DNA from: Buttiauxella brennerae ATCC 51605
GTDB taxonomy: Bacteria; Pseudomonadota; Gammaproteobacteria; Enterobacterales; Enterobacteriaceae
DNA: 64,000 nucleotides
Direction of reading: 5' to 3'
Assembly: GCF_001654925.1 (NCBI RefSeq)
Contig: NZ_LXER01000032.1
Span: 262,112 to 326,111, forward strand
Positions 28,293 to 36,571 of this stretch are shown here, piece by piece. The notes below the pieces were generated by a model. The model saw nothing but the letters and a program-made list of their open reading frames with translations, was not told where the DNA came from and searched no databases. Both the position numbers and the translations under genes were made by a program. Every line of letters starts with the position of its first letter. Positions within the stretch are counted from its first letter, which is position 1.

Positions 28293-28649
28293 TTAGGCCT
28301 GAGAAACCGAAACAGCCGCGAGCGTATCCAGTATAAGAGTGAGTACATCGTCGGTATTCTGCGTGAACTCATTATTCCAAAAGCGCAGTACCCGCCATCC
28401 TCTTCGCTCCAGCCATAATGTCCGGCTCTCATCGTAACGCGTTCTTTGGCTATGCTGCCCGCCATCCAGTTCGATAATGACTTTAGGCCGTAAGCAGGCG
28501 AAATCGACAATAAACGGGCCGACAGGATGTTGTCGCCTGAATTTGTAGTCAGAAAAATGTCGGTTTCTTAACTGCCGCCATAGCCATTGTTCCTGCGGCG
28601 TCATGGTTTGACGCAATGTTTTAACGTAGGTTTTGGTTTTTTTATCCAT
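28293..28649 (-). CDS. DUF559 endonuclease-like protein (YcjD-like)
   Basis: 118 residues with the DUF559 (very-short-patch-repair-like, PD-(D/E)xK) fold. LWRQLRNRHFSDYKFRRQHP is the family's N-terminal signature, and FIVDFACLRPKVIIELDGGQH holds the likely metal-binding Asp and Glu-x-Asp residues. VLRFWNNE ends the core. E. coli YcjD is similar. Members often travel between unrelated loci and have no settled role. Here it is wedged between pdeK and the bcs operon and next to a GAGAGGG-type repeat, suggesting recent insertion. Confidence 0.85.
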   Translation of the reverse strand: MDKKTKTYVKTLRQTMTPQEQWLWRQLRNRHFSDYKFRRQHPVGPFIVDFACLRPKVIIELDGGQHSQRTRYDESRTLWLERRGWRVLRFWNNEFTQNTDDVLTLILDTLAAVSVSQA

Positions 28650-28722
28650 TGCGGGATGCTGGCGGTTTTTTTAGGCGTTGTCAGATTGCGGGGGGAATTT
28701 TGGAAAGCGCTTCGAGAAAACA

Positions 28723-28829
28723 ACCCTCATCCCGGCCTTCTCCCTGAGGGAGAAGGGGAGAAACGGCCCTGGGGAAAAGGTGAGGAACGCTTTATTCCCT
28801 CTCCTGGGGGAGAGGGCTAGGGTGAGGGC
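28723..28829. repeat. GAGAGGG-type palindromic intergenic repeat (copy 2)
   Basis: It starts CCCTCATCCCGGCCTTCTCC and ends GGGGGAGAGGGCTAGGGTGA. The ends are inverted copies and the centre has two further GGGAGAA/TTCCCTCTCC arms. It separates the DUF559 gene from bcsZ. Confidence 0.85.
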
Positions 28830-28848
28830 GTCCACACCCGCCATCAAC

Positions 28849-29844
28849 TCACTTCGTCGACAACGCCACCAGCATCTTCAAACTCGCAGAATAATAGTCT
28901 TCTTGCGCCGTAATCTGCGGCTGCGCAATACTGCCGGACTGGAGCACTAAATCACGTACTGCCAGAAGTCCTCCGTCCATCATATATGGCGCGGGATCAT
29001 TGGTTGTGACATTCACCCAGGCAGGCGTTTTGTCACGCGGGAAGCGACCCCACCAGGCTTTGTAGATTTGAAGCTCCGGGCTGCTGTGATTAAACCAATA
29101 CACATAAAGCGGAACGCGGATCGCGTCATAGCTAAAGCGTGCTGGCCACTGTTTTGCAGGCACCGTGCGGCCATCGGAATAGAGCGAAACCCAGTCAGAA
29201 GGGAGCTGAGAATTGCCAAAATGCATTTTCCCCAGCAATTTCTGCCCATCGTTAATCAAATCTTTCCACACCATTAAATGGCTGCGGTTGGCAAAATCCT
29301 GCCATGCCGGGAAGATAAAGTAGGATGGATTGAGGTTTAGGTAACTATTGAGATTAAAGCCTTTAGCACCCGGCAACATCACCTGGTAGCCCGCAAAACG
29401 CACAACGTTATGCGCCACCAGCGCCTTAGCAATCGCGTCTGATTCGTTGAGATAATCCTGGTTTTGCCACTTATTTCCGGCCTTTAACAACGCCCACGCA
29501 ATAAACGTATCGCCATCAGTGGCGTTGTTTTTATCGGTGATCGGTTGTGCTTCAACCGGGTTAAATCGCCAATAGAACAGACCGTTATCCGGGTTTTTCA
29601 GGGTTTTTCGCGTCCAGTTCCACATCTTATCGAAACTATCACGATCGTCATTCATCACCGCCATCATCATGGCAAAGCCCTGGCCCTCGGTGTGGCTGAC
29701 GCTTTTATTTCCGGTATCGACGATTCGGCCATCGGGCATTAAAAAGCGTGATTTATAGCTATCCCATGCACTATCAGCCAACGCGTGTTGGCTGAAGATC
29801 AAGGCAAAGACTGCCACTATCAGCGTTTTGAATCGCTGCAACAT
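28849..29844 (-). CDS. bcsZ: Cellulase BcsZ (GH8 endo-1,4-beta-glucanase)
   Basis: 331 residues. A signal peptide (about 1-23, ending HALA) leads into a GH8 catalytic domain. TEGQGFAMMMAV carries the catalytic acid Glu (E. coli BcsZ has TSEGQSYGM), and SYDAIRVPLYVYW holds the conserved catalytic Asp region. It cleaves beta-1,4-glucan in the periplasm and is needed for correct cellulose export in other bacteria. Sequence similarity to E. coli BcsZ is only moderate. It is the last gene of the bcsOQABCDZ operon, nine nt after bcsD. Confidence 0.93.
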   Translation of the reverse strand: MLQRFKTLIVAVFALIFSQHALADSAWDSYKSRFLMPDGRIVDTGNKSVSHTEGQGFAMMMAVMNDDRDSFDKMWNWTRKTLKNPDNGLFYWRFNPVEAQPITDKNNATDGDTFIAWALLKAGNKWQNQDYLNESDAIAKALVAHNVVRFAGYQVMLPGAKGFNLNSYLNLNPSYFIFPAWQDFANRSHLMVWKDLINDGQKLLGKMHFGNSQLPSDWVSLYSDGRTVPAKQWPARFSYDAIRVPLYVYWFNHSSPELQIYKAWWGRFPRDKTPAWVNVTTNDPAPYMMDGGLLAVRDLVLQSGSIAQPQITAQEDYYSASLKMLVALSTK

Positions 29845-29853
29845 CCAAGCACC

Positions 29854-30321
29854 TCATCGACTAATTTGATATCGAAAGTGTACCACTGTTGCTGACGGTG
29901 AAGACTCGCGCCACAGCGACACATGCGGTTTACCGCCCTGTTCGCGAATCCAACGGGCGTAGACACCTTCCAGAACGGCGCTGAACGCGCTATTCCAGGA
30001 AGCCTGCTGCGCTTCTTCCGCGGGAACAGGTAAAGCCATGTGGCGAATCAACATCGCCGTTTCGCTGGCTTCGATATCAATATAGCCCCAGTTGAAGCGA
30101 GCAAGCTGAACATTTATCTGTGTTTCGAGCTCACCCACAGTTCGCGCTAATGCTAAAGGGTGATGCCCCGCCAGCGTGTCGCCCATTTGTATCAGAAACT
30201 GGCGGCTTTCCGCTTCGCCCGCGTTCGCCACCATGCTATCAACCATGATGTGAAGCAGAGAGAACCAGCCTGGTGGCGTCTGCTGATGTTGAAAGTACTG
30301 CAAAAGCTGCGCGTCATTCAT
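29854..30321 (-). CDS. bcsD: Cellulose synthase subunit BcsD
   Basis: 155 residues. This is the BcsD (AxCesD-like) family, as shown by the QGFSLLH-like WFSLLHIMVDSM, the helix with FLIQMGDTLA, and the LPVPAEEAQQASWNSAFSAVLEGVYARWI segment. In Komagataeibacter BcsD forms an octameric ring in the periplasm that guides crystalline ribbon formation. It lies two nt after bcsC. Its presence makes this a type-I-like operon, unlike the E. coli one, which has no bcsD. Confidence 0.9.
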   Translation of the reverse strand: MNDAQLLQYFQHQQTPPGWFSLLHIMVDSMVANAGEAESRQFLIQMGDTLAGHHPLALARTVGELETQINVQLARFNWGYIDIEASETAMLIRHMALPVPAEEAQQASWNSAFSAVLEGVYARWIREQGGKPHVSLWRESSPSATVVHFRYQISR

Positions 30322-30323
30322 GA

Positions 30324-33300
30324 TTAATTATTCCCCAACAGGTAACGGAAGTAGAGCTGCGCGGTACTTTCGTTGTAATCACCAAAGGTGTCATAACCGA
30401 CCTGCCCACCAATGGTCATGTCTTTGTTAACTTTATAATCGGCTGCGGCACGCAAGTTGTAGCCCATGCCATTTTCGCTGCTGCCGCTATACCACGCCTC
30501 TTTCGCAAAGCCGTTCGCGACATAATCTTCCAGCTGCGACTGTAGCCGCGAGTCGGTTGGGAAGTACGGGCTTTCGTCCTGGCTATACGACTGGTAACCA
30601 ATTGACGCGCCAACTGACATATCCCAGTTATCAAACTTCTGCGTGTAATCCACCGGGAAGGAGACGCTGATATAGTCTTGCGGGCTAAAGTAACCACCTT
30701 GCCCGTAGCTGAAGTAGCTGAGGTTTTTCGAGAAGTCCATATACGTCATGCTGATACCAGTTTTCAGTTCGCGGTCGTCAGCATGGAATGGGCGGATATA
30801 AACCCCTGCATTGCCGGTGAAATTATCATTGCTCGGCACGTTTTCGCCGTTGTAGTTATACAACCCGACACCCGCGTAGAAACCGGCATCACCATCGTCG
30901 TAACTCAACTGCGCGCTACCGCCGTTCTTGGTGACCTGACCCCATTTCTTGCCGCTGTATTTATCTTCCACACCAACGTAAGAAAGCAGGCTGTCGACGA
31001 CCGCACGGCGTTCGCCGGTCAGAATCAACTTCAGGTAATCCGTCAGTTGTGGCGACCACTGCACACCCCCCACCACGGTATTCAAATCCTGGCCTAGCGG
31101 TGTTGAGCCAACATCCAGTTTGTACTGCTCGCCCGTTAAGGCCATTGCGACTTCTACGCCCGCAGCACTTTGCGAGCCTTGTGAAGGCACCTTGATCTTG
31201 TCGATATTGGGCAGCTCAGGCGGCGTAGTGGTTGAAGAGTTGTATAACTCCTCGGCCACCTGCCCCTGAATTAACGCGCCCGTACCAAAGCGGCGGCTGG
31301 ATTCGTCAGAAGCGCTCCCGGCATTCAGGCTGATTGGCGTCACATTCAGATCCAGGCGTGAATCGCCAAACGGCACCGTTGACCACTGCAACGGCGATTT
31401 GATCTCGGTGAGCTTGCTCATGCCGCTTTCGCCATCACGCCCACGCACAGAGACAGCACCGCGCGCCCAGGTGGCGGTTTTGTCGGTCAGCTGCTCCATC
31501 ATGTTATCGACCTGGCGCAGCGTGCCCGCCTGCGCCGTTTCTACCGGCAGATCGGTACGCGTTGTGCCTGGAGGTGCAGTTTGCGGGTTACGAGCCAACT
31601 GTGCGACTTGCCACGGCATGGCTTCGCCATACAACGAGTTGGATGCGGTCGCTTGTGGGGCAACGGTGGTTTTCGGTGTAAACGGGTTATCCGCCAATGC
31701 CAGGCCACCGAGCGTCGGTGCCGTGCCGCCACTCACGCCTTGCAGGCCGAGCAGTTTTCCACGGGCGGTACGCAAATAGCTCATCGCCTGCTGGTGATTG
31801 CCATCGGCTTCTGCCACGCGTGCTAATAACAGCAGGCGATCTGGCGTTTCATCGTTACGCAATCCCGCCGTGAGCTGCTTCGCTTTATCCACATCTTTGC
31901 TGGCGAGTGCCACGTCGATAGCACCGGCACGTGCATCCTGTTCCGGCGTGTCACGCGTCATCAGGTAGTCGTAAACCACGCCCGCTTCTTTGTTCATTTT
32001 GCCGGACTGATACAGACGTGCCATCGCAAACATCAGGTCGGTGTTTTGCGGGTCGCTCTGCATGGCACGAATCAGTTTGTCGTACGCCGCTGCATAGTTG
32101 CCCTGAGTCCGCAGTTGGTCAGCTTCGTTAATGATGTAGCCGTTGCGAACCCCGGCCAGTTGCGTCGGCGTGCTGCGCGACTGCAATTCGGGGCTTGCCA
32201 GAAACGCCTGTGCTTCACGCCCAAGCCCTGCCTGATTAAGCACGGCAATCTGGTCGCCATAATCGCCCGCATTGCCCTGCACGCCACGGCCCATATTGCC
32301 GCGCACAATCGCCACAGCGGTTGTGACATCGCCAGTTTGCGCCAGCATTTTTGCCAGTTTGCCCGCATCTGCCGGGCTTTGTGGTGGCCGTGTAGCCAGC
32401 GCTTTTAAGGTGTTAGCCGCAGCAACCGTGTCGCCTTGTGCCAGGTAACGTTCCGCGACTGACATTTGCAGGTTGTAGTTCACACGCGCCGCAAGCGAGC
32501 GCATATCACTGTTCTGGCTGGAAGCCGGAATGCGCGAAAGCAGAGTCTGTGATTGCTGCCAGGCATTGTTTTCGCTGGCAAATAACGCACCTGCGTAAAG
32601 TTCAGTACTGGAGGCATTTGGCCGGAAAGACGGCGCCATCACGTTGCTGGCTTCCGCGCTGTTCCCTTGTTTTTGGAGCTGGCGTGCTAAATCGAGGCGC
32701 AACCAGGGGTCGGATGGATAACGTGCCACACCCTGCTGCAAAATGGCGATGGCGCGTTGTGGATCGCCATTTGCTGCCGCCTGCTGTGCCTGGCGGCGCA
32801 CTGGATCAGCCGGGTTGCCACCTGAAACACGCGGCTGTAACTTCGCCTGCAAACTGGCCGGCAAGGTTTGTAGCATCGCCTGCGCTTCGGCAGTTTTGTT
32901 CTGCTCGCGCAACACGTAGTAGAGGTTTTCACGGGCTGAGCCATTATTCGGCTGCTCGTTCAAAATACCGCGCAATGTCTGCTCTGCGGCGGCGTAATCT
33001 TTATTGTGGCGCTGCACATCAGCACGGAATAACTTCGCGGCGGCACCGCGCTCACCCGTTTGCTGGGCCAGAGGCGCACTGAGCGCCAGCGCCTGGCTGA
33101 CATTACCCTGCTTAAATGCGGCCTGAGCGCTCGCCAGTTGCCCGTAAAATGCGGCGTCATCGGCCTGCTGTTTGCGCTCGTCAGACTGATCACCACCAAG
33201 GCTTGCTGCGCGATTAAGATATTCTGAAGCGGCCGTGTAATCGCCTTTACGCTGTGCGATGTAACCCATCCCGGCCAGTGCATCGGCATCTTGCGGGTTG

Positions 33301-34172
33301 GTTTGCAGCACTTGTTCAAACTGGCTTTTTGCTGCATCAGTATTGCCGCTATTGAGCGCGGTAAAGCCTTCACCTTTCGCGGTGCCACCAATACTTTTAC
33401 GGTAGTGGTCTTGCACCGCCGTGTCTTTTGGATGGCGTTGCAGGAAGGTTTGGTAATAGGTTTCGTCACTCGCGGTTGGGCCAAGCCACAGCAGCGCCTG
33501 GCGCAGCGATTTATCAGCATCCGGGCTGCCGCTCGCCATATTTTGCAGCAGATCGATCCCTTCACGGCGAGTGCCTTCCTGATAGGTCAGCACTTTGCCG
33601 AGCGCAATTTTCCCACCGTTATCCTGTGGATTTTGCGCGACAAACTGGCGTAAACCCGCCACTGCCTGCGGGTACAGCGATTTATCACCGGCCATCGTCA
33701 GGTAATATTCTGGCGCAAGGCTTGGCGGTGGCTGGTCACCATTAAACAAACTGCGCCAGGTGGCAAGTGCGGCGGGAATGTTGCCGCTTCGCGCCTGCTG
33801 ACGCGCTAAATCCAGCTGCCCACGCGGGATTTGCTGAATCTGTTTCGCGTTATCCAGCGCCTGTAAGTTGTTATCTTGTGGCGAAACCGCCGCGAGGCGT
33901 TCGCGCCACTGAGCGGCACCTTTGAGATCCCCGGCCTGTTGCGACCATAACGCCATCAGGTACATCGCCTGAGTGTTATTGGCATCCACCATCAGCACTT
34001 TTTGCAGCGCTTCTTTTGCCAGCTCATCGTGTGACTTTTCATGCCAGTAATTCGCCTGGTCAAACAACGCTTTTAACGCCGGATTGTTTTCCGCAGCCTG
34101 AACGCCGAACGTCAGGCCGCCAAAGAAGCACAGAGTTAACAGGTGCCGGGCAGTTTTGTTTTTATAAGTCAT
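30324..34172 (-). CDS. bcsC: Cellulose export protein BcsC (TPR scaffold and outer-membrane pore)
   Basis: 1282 residues, somewhat longer than E. coli BcsC (about 1150). After a signal peptide (about 1-26) there are many tetratricopeptide repeats across residues 30-800, such as QDADALAGMGYIAQRKGDYTAA-type units, forming a periplasmic solenoid. The C-terminal quarter (about 930-1282) is a beta-barrel (BCSC_C) ending YFRYLLGNN, which would export the glucan. There are 11 nt between the bcsB stop and this start. Confidence 0.95.
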   Translation of the reverse strand: MTYKNKTARHLLTLCFFGGLTFGVQAAENNPALKALFDQANYWHEKSHDELAKEALQKVLMVDANNTQAMYLMALWSQQAGDLKGAAQWRERLAAVSPQDNNLQALDNAKQIQQIPRGQLDLARQQARSGNIPAALATWRSLFNGDQPPPSLAPEYYLTMAGDKSLYPQAVAGLRQFVAQNPQDNGGKIALGKVLTYQEGTRREGIDLLQNMASGSPDADKSLRQALLWLGPTASDETYYQTFLQRHPKDTAVQDHYRKSIGGTAKGEGFTALNSGNTDAAKSQFEQVLQTNPQDADALAGMGYIAQRKGDYTAASEYLNRAASLGGDQSDERKQQADDAAFYGQLASAQAAFKQGNVSQALALSAPLAQQTGERGAAAKLFRADVQRHNKDYAAAEQTLRGILNEQPNNGSARENLYYVLREQNKTAEAQAMLQTLPASLQAKLQPRVSGGNPADPVRRQAQQAAANGDPQRAIAILQQGVARYPSDPWLRLDLARQLQKQGNSAEASNVMAPSFRPNASSTELYAGALFASENNAWQQSQTLLSRIPASSQNSDMRSLAARVNYNLQMSVAERYLAQGDTVAAANTLKALATRPPQSPADAGKLAKMLAQTGDVTTAVAIVRGNMGRGVQGNAGDYGDQIAVLNQAGLGREAQAFLASPELQSRSTPTQLAGVRNGYIINEADQLRTQGNYAAAYDKLIRAMQSDPQNTDLMFAMARLYQSGKMNKEAGVVYDYLMTRDTPEQDARAGAIDVALASKDVDKAKQLTAGLRNDETPDRLLLLARVAEADGNHQQAMSYLRTARGKLLGLQGVSGGTAPTLGGLALADNPFTPKTTVAPQATASNSLYGEAMPWQVAQLARNPQTAPPGTTRTDLPVETAQAGTLRQVDNMMEQLTDKTATWARGAVSVRGRDGESGMSKLTEIKSPLQWSTVPFGDSRLDLNVTPISLNAGSASDESSRRFGTGALIQGQVAEELYNSSTTTPPELPNIDKIKVPSQGSQSAAGVEVAMALTGEQYKLDVGSTPLGQDLNTVVGGVQWSPQLTDYLKLILTGERRAVVDSLLSYVGVEDKYSGKKWGQVTKNGGSAQLSYDDGDAGFYAGVGLYNYNGENVPSNDNFTGNAGVYIRPFHADDRELKTGISMTYMDFSKNLSYFSYGQGGYFSPQDYISVSFPVDYTQKFDNWDMSVGASIGYQSYSQDESPYFPTDSRLQSQLEDYVANGFAKEAWYSGSSENGMGYNLRAAADYKVNKDMTIGGQVGYDTFGDYNESTAQLYFRYLLGNN

Positions 34173-34183
34173 TGAGCACCACC

Positions 34184-36571
34184 TTACTTACCATCATCCT
34201 GAGGATTAAGACGTTTATGCGCGCGTTTTTTCAGTAAGGCATACAAGCTCAAGCCAATCACTGTGGCGAACAACAAACCTAAAATGGCCAGGAAGGCAGA
34301 GTGCTGGTTCGCATACCAGACCACCATCATGTACCAGGGCATTTGGCCGCTCGGGAACTGCTGGCCGACACGGAAACTCCGCACACCGTTTTCATCGGTA
34401 ATGATCGAAACATCGCCACGAATTCCGGCGTTAACCCGAGCCGAAGTTAAGTCGGTCTGAAGCCGTGAGAGCTGCTCGTCAGTGCTGCCAATGGCCATCA
34501 CGACCACGCGGTTAGGGTTCCATTGCGAACGGAAGCTGACAAAACCGCGCCACGCCTCGTTAGAGGAGAAGTAGCGGTCGGCAGCAATACCTGCTGAACC
34601 CCAGTCGCCTTCCAGCCAGCTCTGTATTTTTTGCCAGATTGAACGTTCACGCACACCAAATGAATGCTCGTTGCTGGTAAATGGAGACTGAGCCAGTAGC
34701 GTTCGGTTAAAGGTATTTTTATTGATGGTAGAAACGGAAAGCACGTGGCTATCTTCCAGGCGTTGCAAATTGCCACCCGCCGTCGGCACGCCAAACATCA
34801 CGGTGTTGTTATTTAGCGAAGTCCCGGTCGCATTGCCTGAACGCGCCGCCATATTGAGCAACGTACTGATTTCAGCCTCACCTGGGTTTTCTGGCAGCAA
34901 CAACACGGTATGCGCGAAGTCAGCAAAACGTGAGAACGGGAACGAGGCACCGACGAAGTAAGAGAGGTTTGGCAGCAGCGAGAAGTGACGCGTTTTGCTC
35001 AAATCAATTGATGAGTTTTCGTCAATGCGGCTCTTAATGTTGTTATTAAGCAGCACGCTACACGGCGCCGTTTCTTTGGTCTGGATGTTGAAGTACAACG
35101 ACAACTGGTTGTCGCCGTAAATCAGGTAAGGTTGCAGCGCGAGATTGTAGGTTTCCTGGCGTGCATCACCACCTACTTTGCGCCACAGCGTTTCCAGCGC
35201 ACCTTGTTTGTTCACCGGCAGGTTGTTCAGGAAAGTGCCGTTGAAGGTCAGGGAAAGATACGATCGTTCTTCATCAATCCAGCTTTCCGTTGGGAAGCGG
35301 TAGCCAAGTTTCACGGGAATGGTTTCACCATCCCACAAGAACAGGTCCGGGGCCGCGCGGAAGGCAACGCTTAACGGCTCATGCCAGATGCCCGCCGCCG
35401 TCAGGCTTTGGTCTTTACGCATCAGCTCAGTTAAACGCACTGGGCGGTCGGTGGGTATCCAGCGCGGGGCGTCGTACGCCTTGCTCGCCGGGATAGTCTG
35501 GTTTTCTACCGCAGTACTCGCGGTTTGACCCGGGAATTTACCCTGAGTTAAACGCCACGCCGCAGCACGCAATTGCTGGTCTGAGTTACCCACCACCAAT
35601 AGTAGTTTGTAAACCGGGTTACTTGGGTTATCGATAATTTGCAGCATCGGCTTTTGCGTGACGGGCAGCGTCAGGCCGCCAATCTGCTCGCCCGATTTGC
35701 CAAACAGAATGCCGTTTTTCTCCGGCAATGTGTCACGCAATGCATTAAAGGAAATTCCACGGTAGTCCGCCTCAATCCCCAACCAGGACGCCACTAATGC
35801 CGCAGCACTCACTTGTTCAGGTAACGTTTTTGCCGGGAAGGCAAACGTCACCGCGGCGGGAGTCATCTGCATCGCATCAAAGAATGGGCGCGGGAAGTGG
35901 CTAAGGTCTGCGCCGATATTAAGCTGCTGCCCTTCCAGGTCCAGGCGCGTGTTCGGCATGATGGTGACCTGGTATTTATCCGACAGGTCACGCAGGCACA
36001 GCAAAGCATCGCCATCATTGATTTTAAAGCTGATGTTGTTGCTCGATACCACCATTGCCGCCGGAATTTCCAGCTGGTAGCTCGACACATTGCTGTCGGC
36101 AGAACCCAGCGGAACCGTGCCCAACGGCTGACCGTTCATCATCAATTGCAATGTGGTATTGCGGGCCGCCATGGCTGGCGACACTTTCAGGTTCAGCAAC
36201 AACTGTGCGTTGGTAATCACCTGATCGGCTGGCAAGGTAAAATCAATGCCCGCCTGTAGCTGCCCGCCGCTGAGCGTAATACCGCGCGGCTGGCCCATTT
36301 GCGCCATGGTAATGCTGCTGGAACTGCCCGGTGTAAAGACCGATGGTGCGTCTACTGCTGGAGCCGCTGCGGGAGATGGCACCGCATCTTGCACCGGTGC
36401 CATGTCAGGTTCGGCCACAGGAGCCTGAGATGCCGCAGGCTCTTGCCCTGGAGCCGGTAAATCTATCAGAGGCAATGATTCTACCGTCGTGGCATCTTCA
36501 GCCATAACGGGTGCAGTGAGCACACTAAACGCAAGCAGTAACTGACAAACTTTATAGGTCATCCGTTTCAT
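34184..36571 (-). CDS. bcsB: Cellulose synthase periplasmic subunit BcsB
   Basis: 795 residues. The start is the ATG at 36571, which overlaps the bcsA stop as ATGA; the open frame extends to 36652 but would read inside bcsA. A signal peptide (ending TAPVMA) is followed by an unusually long Pro/Ala-rich linker (residues about 28-85) before the carbohydrate-binding and flavodoxin-like repeats. A single C-terminal membrane helix (SAFLAILGLLFATVIGLSLY) anchors it beside BcsA, which it needs for activity. Four genes downstream and upstream belong to the same transcription unit. Confidence 0.95.
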   Translation of the reverse strand: MKRMTYKVCQLLLAFSVLTAPVMAEDATTVESLPLIDLPAPGQEPAASQAPVAEPDMAPVQDAVPSPAAAPAVDAPSVFTPGSSSSITMAQMGQPRGITLSGGQLQAGIDFTLPADQVITNAQLLLNLKVSPAMAARNTTLQLMMNGQPLGTVPLGSADSNVSSYQLEIPAAMVVSSNNISFKINDGDALLCLRDLSDKYQVTIMPNTRLDLEGQQLNIGADLSHFPRPFFDAMQMTPAAVTFAFPAKTLPEQVSAAALVASWLGIEADYRGISFNALRDTLPEKNGILFGKSGEQIGGLTLPVTQKPMLQIIDNPSNPVYKLLLVVGNSDQQLRAAAWRLTQGKFPGQTASTAVENQTIPASKAYDAPRWIPTDRPVRLTELMRKDQSLTAAGIWHEPLSVAFRAAPDLFLWDGETIPVKLGYRFPTESWIDEERSYLSLTFNGTFLNNLPVNKQGALETLWRKVGGDARQETYNLALQPYLIYGDNQLSLYFNIQTKETAPCSVLLNNNIKSRIDENSSIDLSKTRHFSLLPNLSYFVGASFPFSRFADFAHTVLLLPENPGEAEISTLLNMAARSGNATGTSLNNNTVMFGVPTAGGNLQRLEDSHVLSVSTINKNTFNRTLLAQSPFTSNEHSFGVRERSIWQKIQSWLEGDWGSAGIAADRYFSSNEAWRGFVSFRSQWNPNRVVVMAIGSTDEQLSRLQTDLTSARVNAGIRGDVSIITDENGVRSFRVGQQFPSGQMPWYMMVVWYANQHSAFLAILGLLFATVIGLSLYALLKKRAHKRLNPQDDGK

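Noticed and set aside
28587..28950. Short frames in the palindromic repeat between DUF559 and bcsZ
   Set aside because: Their composition follows the repeat and they contain no start signals; similar frames occur in other copies.
32438..33082. 214-codon frame antisense to bcsC TPR region
   Set aside because: Caused by the repeated, GC-biased TPR coding; no start signal and no similarity to known proteins.
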